Below, piece by piece: positions 9,301 to 20,960 of a stretch of 22,368 nt of DNA. Position numbers and translations under genes: made by a program. The notes below the pieces were generated by a model, which saw only the letters and a program-made list of their open reading frames with translations, did no database searches and had not been told where the DNA came from. The stretch covers positions 15,910 through 38,277 of the forward strand of contig VHZZ01003981.1 in the NCBI GenBank assembly GCA_009801015.1, given 5' to 3'. Position 1 is the first letter of the stretch, and each line of letters begins with the position of its first letter. Source of the stretch: Silene noctiflora (lineage: Eukaryota > Streptophyta > Magnoliopsida > Caryophyllales > Caryophyllaceae).

Positions 9301-12300
9301 ACGAAAGTGCTGAGAAAAGAACATTAAAGAAAAATATAGAAGATGGTTAGGACCTACCACGTCTTTATTTAATGAACTTAAAGAAATTTCCTCTGTTGGC
9401 ATTGCCTTCATGCTATATGCCCGACTGTAGGATGACTTTAATCTATTTAGAACTCCACTATCATTGTTTACCTCACTCAGAAAGTTCTCTTTGCTTCCAG
9501 ATCTTTCTTTCCTTAGTTTCTCAAAGAGGGCAGCAGAAGAAGAGAAGACGGAGACAGTTCGAGAAAGAGACCTTGGTACATGAGCAGCCTTCCCTGATAA
9601 AGGTACAGATGCAATTTGACGAGGAGCCACTGAGGACGGTACCAGAACAACAGAGAAAATACGGTGAGCCCCTACTCTTGTTTCATGATCTTTGTGGACC
9701 ATTGCAGGGAGTAATTGATGAAATAGAGCCTCGGGAAATGCCTAGCAGAAATGAAAACAAATTTCATGTCAGAGTTCTGCATAAAACAGTACCTCCGTTT
9801 CAATAGGTTGTTAACACTTTCCAAAATGGAGGATTGAAACAGAGAGAATAATTAAGTAGAAACAGGGTAGCTTGCCTTGTTCTGATAAGAAATATTTGGT
9901 AAGGAAGCTACAATTTGTGCAGTTCGAAAGACAGCAGCAATTGTAGTCCTGGCTATAACTGTAATACTAGAAATATTTTCAAGCATGACGGCCATAATGT
10001 CAAGAATAGGACCTGCATCTCCAACCTGTTCAATGGGTAAAATTGAGATACAATTCATCCACTAAAGATTAGTTGTATAATGGCAATTGCAGGAAGAGGT
10101 ACCTTTTGTGAAAATTGCACAAGGCACTCATCCACTAATTCTTGGAACCTTCTGTTAAATTTAATAATATCAGCACCGAGGTTCGAGTCATCAATGGAGC
10201 AATGTATACTTTTACGCAGATGCCTCATAATATCGCTAACTGCACCAAGAAGCGAAACAGATGGCTCAACCTCTGCTTGCTTAGCCAGGGAGGTAGTCAC
10301 CTCGACAATGTCCAACTGCATCTCAGGTTGTTTAAGTACATTTTTGTGATCCAAATGTTTCACTAATATAGAAAGCAAAAAGTGTGTACTGTGCCCTGAA
10401 AATAATTCCATTAAAAAATGTTGGTATCAGCCCATCGCTAATAAAGACTTTCCAACTGAAGAAGAATAAGTAATGGCTAGTTGTAGAGTAGCTAAATTAC
10501 CAAAATTTCCCATAATGGTCTGCATGTCTCTCAAAACAGGACAAGCAAGTCCATGTTTTGAAGACCACAAATTTCCATTGTCAAAGTAACGGAACAAAGC
10601 TTCTAATACACGTCTCGTGGTGGTTGCCTCCTTGCCAAGCTTAGCCATGTTATTCAGGCAGACCCTGGACCAAAACCCAGGGCTCTTGGCGTCGTCCCTG
10701 TAGAAAATAATACGTAAGTCGACAATATGATACCGAGTATATAGCATCAAAAAAGAAACTACAGGGACACAGGGTGATTCACAGTAATTACTCTGTCACA
10801 CTCAATTCGCCTTTAGTATTTACAATGACTTTCCAGGAAGGAATCCTATTCACAAGTTCCGGTGAAGGGGTAACATGATCCTCATCTTTACAAACTTCGT
10901 GCACCCATCGGCCACTTTCAGTTCGTTGCTTATCTAGGTCACTTCCTGGGTTTTGCTCAGGAGCCGTATAATTTTCCAAAACTACTGAAACAACCTAATA
11001 AAGGAGAAAAGTAATGTATTAACCAAATTCTTGCTGAAAAATCAGTTAAAGCATAAAATATATAATTTCTGAATCCTACTGAAAATAAGCCCAGGGGGTA
11101 TGGCTACACAGTAACCTAAGAAAAAACAAACACAAAATCTGCCAAGAATCAACTATTGATGAAATTCACAAGCCAATTAAGGGTCAAAATAGGAAGTGGC
11201 GAAGGGACGGGGGAGAGGGGAAATAGTGACATGCATATTAGCGATTGTCATCGAACGGTAGAGGTAGCAATGTCAATGTTGCACTATCAAATATCAATAC
11301 GGCATAAAATTGAAATGCCTCAATGCTCCCAGCTAAAATCAAATAAAGGAAGAAGGATTTTAGGGAAAAAAAATATCTGTTCCATATTTTGTGCATGTTC
11401 ACTATATCTTCAATTTGTGAGTCTCCAGTCACATTGTGAGCCGGTATGGTTTAGAAAACAGCATATGCAGCAGTTCAAAATATACCCCATACAGGAACCG
11501 GAAATGTACCATACACATGACTTTCTCTTTTACCCACTATGGGACATACTCTCAATAATAAACACTTAGTCCTGATATAATTCAAGTACATAAGTTTAGC
11601 AAAACAAGTAATATGTACTTGACATTAATTTGAGCAAATGGGTAAATGATATGATCAAGACATTCGTGAAGAAGGGACATATTCTTATCTACTTACCGTA
11701 TCAAATTCAGCCAACATATGGGAATGTTCACCCATGAACCAGACCTGCAAAATCCATTCGCACAAAATCCAAATTTAGAAAAACTCCAGAATTTAGGGGG
11801 TACATATCCTGGATGAAATGAAAAATGTGAAATACCAGGACACCCTTTCAAACAAAAATATAAAATAAATTTCAAAGCATACATAGACAATTAGACTCAA
11901 TACTCTTTGGTTCTACTAAATAAAGATGGAATAAAGCAGAATAATTCACTAAAGAAACGGTCATTAGCCGTAATTCTCAATGCAATTATACTAGGGTCAT
12001 CCGTCATCTGAGAACAGCCTCTCTATATAGTTAATACAGAGGTAAAGTTGCATACAACAGATCCACCATGCCCTGATATTTGCGGAGCATTTGGGCACAA
12101 GGGATTGGGCGGGGTAATGTTATTGTATTATATAGACAATTAGACAACACAATCTCATCATTGTTATAGATCGTCACAGTAATAACATGGCAAAATGAAT
12201 GCTGTTACCATTGAAGAGAGCGACTGCAACCCAGCTGCTCGAAGCCGAAATCCCCTCTCATCTTCCCCAACTTCTTGCGCCAGCTGACACAGTTTTGGAA

Positions 12301-15300
12301 TAAAGGCTTCCAAGTTGAATATGAAAGTACCATCTTTCTGAAAGAGGGCGTCAATAAAAAAAATGAAATGTCGTTAAGAGCTAAATAATTTATGACTGGG
12401 CAAACAAAATTAGTGAGGTTTTATTACACACACCTGATTATTTACAAAAACAAAAAGAGTCTCGCATCCTATAATTCGCATTTCATCTTGTCCAGTTTGA
12501 TCCAGCAAAATGTTCATGATGCTCAGCAAACTGCTAGCGAACAAAGGCCTGCAACATTATCACACAAGAAAAAGTGAAATTGACAATGTAAGATTAAAAA
12601 TATTTTTTGGCCTTTGCATGTATTCAGTTTTCTGAGAAAGTTATGAAGCATTCAGACAACATTGTGCAGAACAAAAGTAAACTGATGGCACAAAATTTTC
12701 TTTCCTTGAATCTACATAACAGTGTTCGGTAATAGATAAATTTTATCTATGCAAAGGCAGATATACAGATATCAAATGAGAGAGAGTTGAAGAAGTTTCC
12801 AGCTGGTCCAACACTTTAGAGAAGCACCACTATTACCCTGACATGGGAAAAAATGATATCATCTTATTCTTTCAGGCTCATGTGATGTATAAGATGTTGC
12901 CCGGTTTCTAAGAGTTTACCCTGATCATCTCCAGAGTAGATAGCTAGACATGGTATTAAATATTGGTTTGAGACTTCTTGTTGGAATTGGTCTCTGCTTC
13001 CTAATCTTGGTAGTTGTGCTACATTTGTAATCAATACAATCTTAAAATGTGGTCATGCCCATAAAACCTTGATAACTTGATTGCCAAAAAAAGATTTAAT
13101 ACTACTTTACTACCCAAGTGCAATTTCTTTGAGATTTGCCTAACATCGTAAACATTTGTAAGCCAGTGTTTTCCAAGTCACATAAAACCAAACAAATAAA
13201 CGAGCATAACATCAAAGCAGACATAACAAAGCTGTATTACTGTATATTCATGTTACAAGTAAATATAACAATGCACAAAATCAAGAGGTTGGAGAACCGA
13301 TGAGTCTTCACGTATCTTCAATCAAAGAGAAGAAAAAAAGAAAGTAGTGGTCAAAGATCGGTATTGCCTATGAAATATAAAAAAAATGAAGATTAGGAAC
13401 TTACATTTGATCTCTACAAGAAACCAATAATTTTCTGTAGATACACATAACGATTTTTGCAGCATGGAAATTCTCATTTCTTAACTCCTTGTAACATCTC
13501 TGCTCAAGAGTATTAGTAATCTGACAAGCAGAATATAATTAAGTCAAGAAACATGGAAACACATAATGCAAGCAACACAATCTATCACTCAATCTAATTA
13601 TAGCAGTGAAATTAAGTTTAAACCTTTCTCATAATAAAACTTGCAAAAGAAAGGGAAACAGTGAGAGCTAGTTGACCTTAATGCAACGGTGGTAGACACT
13701 AGACAACGCTTAATAAGCCTTTTTCTTCACTACAGTTAGCATTTAGTAGGACCCTTCTCAGATATGTACCCAGCCCATACCACACACAAAAAGAAAACAT
13801 TTTATAAAACCATATTGTTTCCAATTTAACCTGACTCGGTCAACAACCTACTGAAGAAAGACACGAGGGACAGAGCTGCATGGTCACTGACAAAGGACGA
13901 ACATGCAAAATTACCATAGAAATTACTAAAAGCATGCAACTATTCTGGTCGTGTTAGGTTGTCTGGCTGAAGGAAGATTATATAAACTTCAATATGGAAA
14001 TTATAACGTGCAGGATGCTTCTACTCCGAGTCTCCTATTAATCTCTGAAAATATAACGCAACCATACAGATTCTGGCATTTGTGCGGCATCGTTCTTATT
14101 ATCCTTGGTTAATGCAGTCCATTACCCACTAAATAGCGTGAAACAGAAGTACACAACATACTCCACAAATACATCCAATGATAGCAAAATGTGCGAACTA
14201 ATAATAAATCTCTGGATGAATTGGTGTAAGGGAAAAGGGAGGCACATTTCCTTCCCTTTCTATAGTTAAATGTACCTTAGGAACACGCAAGGGGTTTTTG
14301 GCTGCATATTCACAAAGCTTCCCAATCATCCGTTCATTTGGTCCTTCATCCTATCAAAAAAGACATTGTTAGTACAAAAACTTAGGTGGTGGTAAGGAAA
14401 TATATAGACTAAGTACTTTCCTAATATTCTCACAAATCAGATGCACGCAGGAAGATTGCTGTGTGCGTGCATTCATGTGAGATCAGTGACCGTAGCAAGC
14501 CTAAGTTGAGCATATGACTGAAAATACATACTCCCTCCATTTTTTTAAAATATCCCTCGCGTACTCTATGAAGTGTGGAAAATACAGTGAAATGGAGGTT
14601 AGTATATGTAAGAGAAGTGTAAACAAGTGGTCCCCAAAACCCAATCTACAAGTTGTCTGATCGCTAGTTCGCAACTAATATATAAAGCTTGTTAGACCAA
14701 GATAATGGGTACGTTGAAATGAGAATGCTTGAAAGAGCGGTTAACAATGGTGAAATAATTGTGCCACTATGGTTACCACTGTTGAGATACAGGAGATACT
14801 AGAATACAAAGGATTTGGTGCAAATTACTATGTACGAGTAATATTTAACCAAATATCAGCTCAATCCTTGGCTTCAACAAGTTAAGGGCATGGATGAGTG
14901 CACGGTATATCTGATACATGGAATGGCTTATGAGCATATTTATGCATTCATGAATGTAAGAAAAGGGCAATAAGGAGGCAACAACGGTCATCATTGGAAG
15001 GCTATGTGAGATATTATACCAATACAGAATAAGTGGTACTACAAAAGCAATACCTATCCTTGACGGTCTTTGATCAGGTTCCTAACGGATTTGAAGTTAG
15101 AGGGAACCAATAAAAAAAATCAAAAGAAGTGTCTGAGATTTTCAAATTTTTCATTGTTCAGTGAGACGACTACCCCAGGTAACCCTGTCTAGTTTCCTAC
15201 TGCTAAGAACTTGCACCATCTGGAATTGGCAGCACAAATAGATAACAGGGATAAATTTGAGGGTATACAGCTCAAATACACAATAAGTTCAACTCAAGGA

Positions 15301-15509
15301 TAACAAATTTACGACAGATAGCAGGAAGACGCAACATATGGTAAAAATGCGAAAAATGAAACCTGGGTTTTTGGGAAAATATCAGCAATAAATTTCTTGT
15401 ATCTCTTGACGGGCTGCCTGGACCTGGCGCGCATAGCAGGGCAGAAGAAACACAAACTGCCGCATGCTGGCAGTACTTGCCTTGAGATTACCCCGGAAAT
15501 CGCACTCAT
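6349..15509 (-). CDS. SRL2: EFR3-type armadillo-fold protein (SEMI-ROLLED LEAF 2 / EFOP family), 19 coding exons, 1000 aa
   Basis: Coding exons in order of translation: 15363-15509, 14276-14350, 13405-13520, 12434-12548, 12209-12337, 11697-11744, 10792-10994, 10501-10697, 10103-10395, 9876-10025, 9358-9741, 8790-8939, 8291-8366, 7804-7931, 7528-7719, 7294-7431, 7059-7172, 6557-6760, 6349-6492. Together they give 3003 nt with one open frame. The start MSAISGVISRQVLPACGSLC, with cysteines 16, 20 and 23, fits the S-acylated N-terminus reported for plant EFR3 proteins. Family motifs follow: RSRQPVKRY, IIGCETLFVFVNNQ, DIMRHLRKSIHC, KDHETRVGAHRIFSVVLVPS, PLPPSRRRSLFTVAT, DVCPLGAQMF, and a C-terminus SSPYDNFLKAAGC. 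EFR3 scaffolds hold the PI4-kinase alpha complex (with NPG and hyccin proteins in Arabidopsis) at the plasma membrane; the rice relative SRL2 affects leaf rolling. The length is normal and no break was found. One intron starts with GC, and one 84-nt intron has no stop. Identification is by motif memory, without a search. Confidence 0.96.
7720..7803 (-). other. 84-nt stop-free intron (exitron-like) in the EFR3-like gene
   Basis: The intron between exons 14 and 15 begins GTATAC and ends TTTCAG. Its length is a multiple of three and it has no in-frame stop. If retained it would add 28 residues, beginning VYIPVDNVFS, between NNKT and VDPFL. The family pattern goes straight from this region to VDPFL, so splicing is the expected default. 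Confidence 0.8.
9742..9875 (-). other. GC-AG intron in the EFR3-like gene
   Basis: Exon 10 must end in SYQNK and exon 11 must begin AFPEALFHQ to keep the family sequence and frame. The donor at that junction reads AACAAG|GCAAGC and the acceptor CTGCTAG|GCA. GC-AG introns are a known minor class that need a strong AAG|GCAAG context, which is present. All 17 other introns in the coding region start with GT. Confidence 0.85.
14531..14598. mobile_element. Short Stowaway-like MITE remnant in intron 1 of the EFR3-like gene
   Basis: CTCCCTCCATTTTTTT after a TA is mirrored by GTGAAATGGAGG on the right about 50 bp later. The left terminus matches the common Stowaway end with G replaced by A. The body is too short for an intact element, so this is a deletion derivative or a chance pairing of old ends. 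The intron is 1012 bp (14351-15362). Confidence 0.45.
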
Positions 15510-15707
15510 TTTCTCCCAATTCAATATATACTCAGCTATTTACAATCTCCAATCCAATAAAAACCAAAAAGACCCAAAATTTATAATCTATCCACCAAAA
15601 AGAACCCTTTTTTTTGCTTTTATACAAATTAAAAAAACGAAAACCCGAAATTCTGGGAGAAAAAAAGCCAACAATTTTGGGGGTACCTCCTGCCCTCCGG
15701 GACCAGC
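15510..15707 (-). other. Probable 5'UTR exon of the EFR3-like gene
   Basis: A good acceptor, AAATGCAG|GCTGGTCC, lies at 15707/15708. Upstream, a good donor, CCTGAG|GTACTT, lies at 15976/15977. They would remove a 269-nt intron (15708-15976) and place a first noncoding exon between 15977 and roughly 16080. The leader has no ATG in frame with the protein before 15509. This is inferred from splice-like sites only; transcript data could show a different leader. Confidence 0.4.
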
Positions 15708-15976
15708 CTGCATTTCAGGAAATTATGACTAATCATTCATTTTTGTATCACATTGACCATAATTTAGGCACATCATTATCATTATCAATAACAATCATAA
15801 AAATTAAATTCTTGAGCATCATCTGAATCAATATAAATTAATGCAACCAATATGATCGGACTCAAATTATACAAGAAGATTAAATTACGAGGTAAAGGGG
15901 GTCGAATATACGTAGCCTTAGCCATTAAATTACGGGGTAAAGAGGCTGTTTCGGAATGATCGAAGATGAAAAGTAC

Positions 15977-16500
15977 CTCAGGATCGATGCTTGAGGGAGC
16001 AGAGAACCGAGGCTGGAAAACCGTAAAAATAAAAATGAAGAATCAAAAAAAGAAGGCAATAATATCAGGCATTCCCCCGCCTGCTCGGAATATTATGATT
16101 CCTGTTTAATCATTTTCTTCTATTTATTTAATTTTATTTTTATTTATAAAATGTTTAATTAATTAATTAATTTATTCTCTCTCTTAATTTCCGTTATTTT
16201 CTTCCTGTTTTAACAACAACAAATAAATGGGGGAAAAAGGCTCCCAAAGAATGGGGGAGGAATGAGGAAAGAGAATGTGAATTAATAAGGGTAAACAAAG
16301 GTTTGAAGAGGTGAGGTGAGCCGGCTAAATTGAATGACAACGGTATACTGTACTTTTTAATTCTGATTCTGTAATCTGTGCGCAAAAAAAATACAGAGAG
16401 GGATGCTACAAGTACACTTCATACATGACATGGTGGCTTGACTTTTGTTTTCATGAATATCCTTTTTTTAGGAGTGGGACTAATACACTTGTACACGGTT
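15977..16500. promoter_or_regulatory. Putative promoter and first noncoding exon of the EFR3-like gene
   Basis: This AT-rich stretch upstream of the candidate leader includes a run of TAAT units (16155-16172) followed by CTCTCTCT, which reads as a purine GA tract on the gene's strand. No unambiguous TATA box with a start site can be fixed. The reverse-strand frame around 16194-16385 is not convincing. Confidence 0.35.
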
Positions 16501-16529
16501 GATGAGGTTATTTTTGGCTTCATCAAGAG

Positions 16530-16860
16530 TATAGATGGAAGTGGGTCGTGTCAGAACGTGTCGAGTGCTGGTCCACCGTGAGGAGAAGAAAATGGCACGG
16601 CCTAGGCACGGAAAGACGGGTTTCGTGCCTGTGAAATGAAAAATACGGCCATGCACGACTCGTGGCGTGTTGTGCTATGCTTGAGCATGTCGTGCCAAGG
16701 TGGGTGATACTGTGCATGGGCTAGTCACGTCTTTTTTTCTCAAACTTTGGCCTGTGCATGGTAGCATGTCGTGTCGGGCCGCGCCAATATCGTGTTGTGC
16801 TAAAATGGGTCATGGGCTGTGCTGAGCCGTGTCAGTCCAATGGTCCAGCACCACCGACGA
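16530..16860. repeat. GTGC/CGTG-rich interspersed repeat
   Basis: GC content rises sharply against the AT-rich flanks. The stretch is packed with variants of GTGTCG, CGTGCC, GGCACGG, TCGTGCC and GGGCCGCG, in both orientations. Low-complexity blocks of GGCACGG and CGTGCC are common in plant noncoding repeats. No open frame of interest and no clear termini are visible. Confidence 0.5.
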
Positions 16861-16869
16861 TATGGAACA

Positions 16870-17912
16870 TTTGCAAATAGTTTCGTATGAGGTATGGTCA
16901 ATGATCGACACAAGTTTAGTCATGAGCTAAGTTTGACCGTACTTAAACACACCAAACTAAATCAACCTTGATCAGAACTGTTACATAATTTTATAATATT
17001 TTATAATAATAAGCTATTTAAGTATTTATAATTCTCTTTCCTATCATTTAATTAATTTTAATTTAAGTTAAAAAAGTGAAATATAATAATGACTTACTTG
17101 AATTTTTGTTAATTCGATCGTCACCAGTTGAATGTATCAAAGTAAAGATGCTCCAACTCGAATCAGCTCGACTAAGCTAATTTATATATCAGAGTATCGA
17201 ACCATTATTTATAGGTTGTTTTCCCCTAGTTTAATCAATTTACACGTGAAAATATATGCCCTCTTCTTTCGTCAATAAATAAATGGGCTGTTATATTGTC
17301 ACTACCAAAAACTAGGGAAAAAATCCTATAAATAATGGTCGGATATTTGATACATAAATTAAAAACGTATTAGAGAAAGTAAATTGTTTTACAGCTAATT
17401 CTGAGCTATTAGACTGCTACCAATCCTACGCGCCAGTTGAGAGGAGACAGTGAGACACCCACCATTCACAATAAAGTTTCATTTTGGTCATATACTCATA
17501 TATTTAACTTATTTATTGCATTACAAAATACGATTATTTTGAACCCCTTGATAAAGACAGATTCAAAGCTGCCTACTGCATGCGAGCATGTCTCCATTAC
17601 TCATGAGGTCTGTGTTAATTGTACTTGAAGGAATGAAAGAAGGCAAAGCAATCATTTGTGTTGGCTATCATCTTCATTTTATGACATCCCTATTCACCAT
17701 TAGATTTTGCAGTCCAAGAATTGATGCATATGGCCATATTCGACAGCTGAATTGATTCTCGGAACATGGCTAAACAGGAAAAAAAATGGAGCCACCAAGT
17801 AGCCAAGATCTGTTTTAGATGTCAACACAAATGGGTGCCTTAAAAATTGGGAGTGATCGTACATCACACTGTAATTTTACTTTACACATATCGAAGCAAT
17901 GAGGGTGGTATT
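16870..17912. other. AT-rich spacer between the EFR3-like and SAP11-like genes
   Basis: No gene supported. It contains the fold-back at 17179-17360. The last 200-300 bp before 17912 should be the 3'UTR of the SAP11-type gene. A 63-residue forward frame at 17437-17628 has no recognisable feature and is not called. Confidence 0.55.
17179..17360. mobile_element. Fold-back element / MITE with about 55-bp imperfect inverted arms
   Basis: The left arm contains GTATCGAACCATTATTTATAGG followed by TTTTCCCCTAG. The reverse complement of the right arm contains GACCATTATTTATAGG followed by TTTTTTCCCTAG. A 15-base core, ACCATTATTTATAGG, is identical. The arms also share outer AATTTAT.TATCA, and inner GCCC/GGGC bases may pair. 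The element is about 180 bp with no coding capacity. CACTACCAAAAA at 17300-17311 resembles a CACTA end but is internal. No target duplication could be fixed. Confidence 0.6.
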
Positions 17913-19441
17913 CTAAGCCTTGGAAGTGCCTCCGTGATCCTTTTCGACATGCTCAACCAGAGCTACAGGATCCCTAAACCCTCTGCTGCACTTAGGGCAT
18001 ACATCAACTGATAGTTTTCTAACACCTCCCTGCTTTTTACTTCTTTCATGAGCTTCCTGCACATGCTCCACTAGCGCTGTCACTGACGAAAACCTTAAGT
18101 TACACTGGGGACATACTTCCTGTCCCCTATTTTCGCTGCCCTGGCCTATGTTCAGGGATTGATTAAAGTCACTACTCAACTTGGCCATGCCTGATGAAGC
18201 AGCATCCACAAGTCTGCTCCATGCCGATGATGATTGGGTTTTGACCGGGGCCCTACTTGGACGTGCATCTTCTTTTCTGTTGAGGAAGCTCGTGAACTGG
18301 AATCCAGAGTTGGGTTTCCGAGGCCCAGCACACTTGTGATCAGGCCCAAACCGGTGCTTCAAGCAATGATCTGTAGCACAATCCTTGCACTTGACTGTAT
18401 TGGAGAAGACAAGGATTTCTTTGCAACCAACAACAGGGCACCTGCGCTTCTTGGTTGCTTTCTCATAGTTGGCAGGATCACAGTTGGTGTTAACGTGCTT
18501 TTCCCAACTGATATTCGGGTCTTCATCAGGAATAAGGCGAACCCCTTTGGCACAAAGTGGGCAAATCACCACAGTGACACCTTGATCGTCAGCTTGTGGA
18601 CACTGGTGCTGCCTGTAGCTTCTGTGCTCAAGGCAGAATACCTAATGAAACGACACATGTAACTAACAAAAATAAGTGTCAAATTCAAGAAGAGTACAAA
18701 AGGCAACACTCACAATAAAATGCAATCTAATTAACTCATCCAAAATCGAAAACCAAGGCATTTGTCATTTTCATAAGAAAGCTGGAATCTTGATTCTAGA
18801 TTATGGCAAACTATTCCAGCTCCCTAACTGATAATTGCAAATTCTACGGAAAATTCTCAGATTAGAAGCCAATATCTGGATCTGATACATGAACATTACA
18901 GATCAAGCAACCTGTCATTCGAAATAAAGAGATGGGAGACAATGGAGCACAGATGTTCACTACACTGCTAGGTGAAGCATGCTTTCTGTCACAGAAGGGA
19001 ACTCACTAATCTGGAAGCGTTGCTTTGTTCGGGTAAAATCGTTCAATGAGCTAAATTTGGTGGGAAATTCTAAAAATCTAGAAAGATCTGATACATGGGC
19101 ATTCCGCCCCATGGCAACGAAATTTTTTGGATTTTTTACCAGATTACCTTAACTCTACTAATTCACTCCATGAAATTTGTCAGCCTGGCTAACATACAGA
19201 GACATGCGGGTAATAACAGGTTTGCAATTCAGAATTGGGCATCATAGTTAGGAAATTGCAAAAAATAATTAAACCAAGCAAAGACGGGTTTAAATGAAAT
19301 TGAGAAATGAACGAATTAAAGGAAAGGGAAAGAGAGACAGACAAGGCGGCAGCGGTCACAGGTGAAAGGGAGGAAATCGATCTGGCGGCAATCTTCCAAG
19401 GAGCAATGCTTTCCGAGGTCGGGCATTGCTGGCGTCCCCAT
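17913..19441 (-). CDS. SAP11: AN1/C2H2 zinc-finger stress-associated protein, SAP11 type, 275 aa
   Basis: Exon 1 is 19343-19441 and exon 2 is 17913-18641, with a 701-nt intron whose donor is CTT|GTCTGT and acceptor ATTAG|GTATTC. The first AN1 finger spans the junction: C13, C18, C28, C31, C36, H39, H45, C47. A CPLC...WEKHVNTNC stretch follows (C60, C63, H82, C87). The second AN1 finger uses C101, C106, C118, C121, C126, H129, H135, C137. Two C2H2 fingers close the protein (C210, C213, H226, H231 and C248, C251, H264, H269), both with the ALVEHV core. This order and the length near 280 aa match plant SAP11/SAP13-like proteins. AN1 SAPs take part in abiotic stress responses; a ubiquitin-linked role is proposed for some members, and none is shown here. 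All zinc ligands are intact. Exon 1 is needed for the first finger, which fixes the start at 19441. Confidence 0.96.
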
Positions 19442-19640
19442 TTTGTATCGTATCGAATGTGAAATGCGAAATCAAGGGAATGAAAGCAAGGAGGGCAGGA
19501 TTTTACCCTCCGGTGGCTTCCCGATTCCGCTTCTAGGTGGGAGATGATAGGCAGAATTTGGTAAGAGGAGACGGAGACAATTTTTGACTTGATATATTCC
19601 CTCCTCTTCTTCAACTTCTACGCTTTTGACTTCTTCCCTT
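19442..19640 (-). promoter_or_regulatory. 5'UTR and candidate core promoter of the SAP11-type gene
   Basis: On the gene strand GGAATATATC (19591-19600) is a reasonable TATA box. It would place transcription start near 19560-19570 and give a leader of about 120-130 nt. Two TTGACT strings (19584-19589 and 19626-19631) match the W-box core bound by WRKY factors. Such short matches also arise by chance. Confidence 0.35.
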
Positions 19641-19719
19641 CTTTCCTTCCTTCACCGCAACGCTTTTCTACGACCGTATAGGAGTATTACGGTTCAATTT
19701 GGCTCTTCTATTCCTCTAC

Positions 19720-20960
19720 ACTAGTTGGAAAACTCGTACCATGCACGGGACTCCCATTAGGATCAATTTTAACAATATGTATGTTGAACATCCTAAGAAT
19801 TTTTTGAACAACAGATTGTACGTAAATGTTGGTTACATGGCTATAGTTTTGTAGTATATAGAAGCTAGCTAAATTGATTAAAAAAAAAGTTCAATTACGC
19901 TGAAAATTGGAACAACAAAACTTTGAGATTGATTTAGTTGATTATTGATGGATCATCAGTCCCTTTAACATAAAAGCTACTTTCTTTAGTATTAATTAGG
20001 AATTCCTATTAATTATATTAGTTGTATAACAATCAAAAACACATTTGTATTATGTAATTACCTATTCTTATTGTTATACGCACCACTGGTTTTTAGTTAA
20101 TATAGAACGTTATTGTCGATAATGTGGTTTAATTCGTCAAATTGAACACATGATAACTGAGGCTGACATTTATGAGATTTACAAATTAGATTAATCTACA
20201 ACATTTACCAATATATTCGAGTCTCTAAGCATGCGGCGATGTAAAAATTCAATGGCGGTACGTAAATAACAGGTATCTCAATTATATATGTATCCTGTTT
20301 GGAGGATTTGTTAGATCTCTAAATAATAGAATTTGTTTTTGACTATCTACATTAAGACCGGTTGTTCCCTATGAAATTCATGCAAAATATATAATAAGCC
20401 ACCTAATTTGGTACATTTGTAAAACTTCTTTGCAAACATATTTTTTCTGTGGCCCAGGTACAGTTGTTCCCTATTATCAATGTAGAATTCTAATCTATCA
20501 GTGATATTGTTCTTGAAGTTGTTACATAAAGTTAGTCATGACTAAAATCTGGTTTCGACAGATAAACTTCAACGTGATTAAGTGAGTGCCTTGGCCTGAC
20601 TCTTATTTATCATCATGACGTAGCATGACCATAATTGATATTGTCCCCGCTTAAGCATGAAAGATATTTTTGTATCCGAAGAAGTCATCACTATCCTCGT
20701 GCGTATGTATGGAGATATGAGTCATTAAAATTTCAGGTCTACTATATAGATATATGTTTATATCTGAAAGAATAACTAAATCAAATTTTTATTTCTTAGA
20801 GATTAGGATAGCTAATAGGTACTACTCCTAAATTCGATTAGATCTAGACTAATTTTATTAAAAATATAGTATTTTCCAAAGTATAGCTAAATAAATACCT
20901 TAACGTCTAATGTTGCTCATGCGTTGCACATATTCTAAATAATTGGCTAAATATATAACA
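19720..20960. other. AT-rich spacer, possible decayed transposon
   Basis: No gene supported. CTAGTTGGAAAACTCGTACCATGCACGGGACTCCC at about 19722-19756 looks like the end of a dispersed plant repeat (ACCATGCACGGG). A weaker, opposite-looking GCTCATGCGTTGCACA occurs near 20915. If these are two ends, the element is about 1.2 kb and noncoding. The match between them is too loose to be firm. Confidence 0.3.

Noticed and set aside
9372..9806. 144-residue open frame on the + strand
   Set aside because: It is antisense to exon 11 of the EFR3-like gene (VGAHRIFSVVLVPS region) and crosses its splice site.
15510..15524. Upstream start for the EFR3-like protein at 15524
   Set aside because: The codon there is TTG. 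The first ATG in frame is at 15509 and gives the family start MSAISGVISRQVLP.
18234..18662. 142-residue open frame on the + strand
   Set aside because: It lies opposite the SAP11-type exon, whose zinc ligands and family motifs are clear. The + frame has no recognisable domain and is a shadow.
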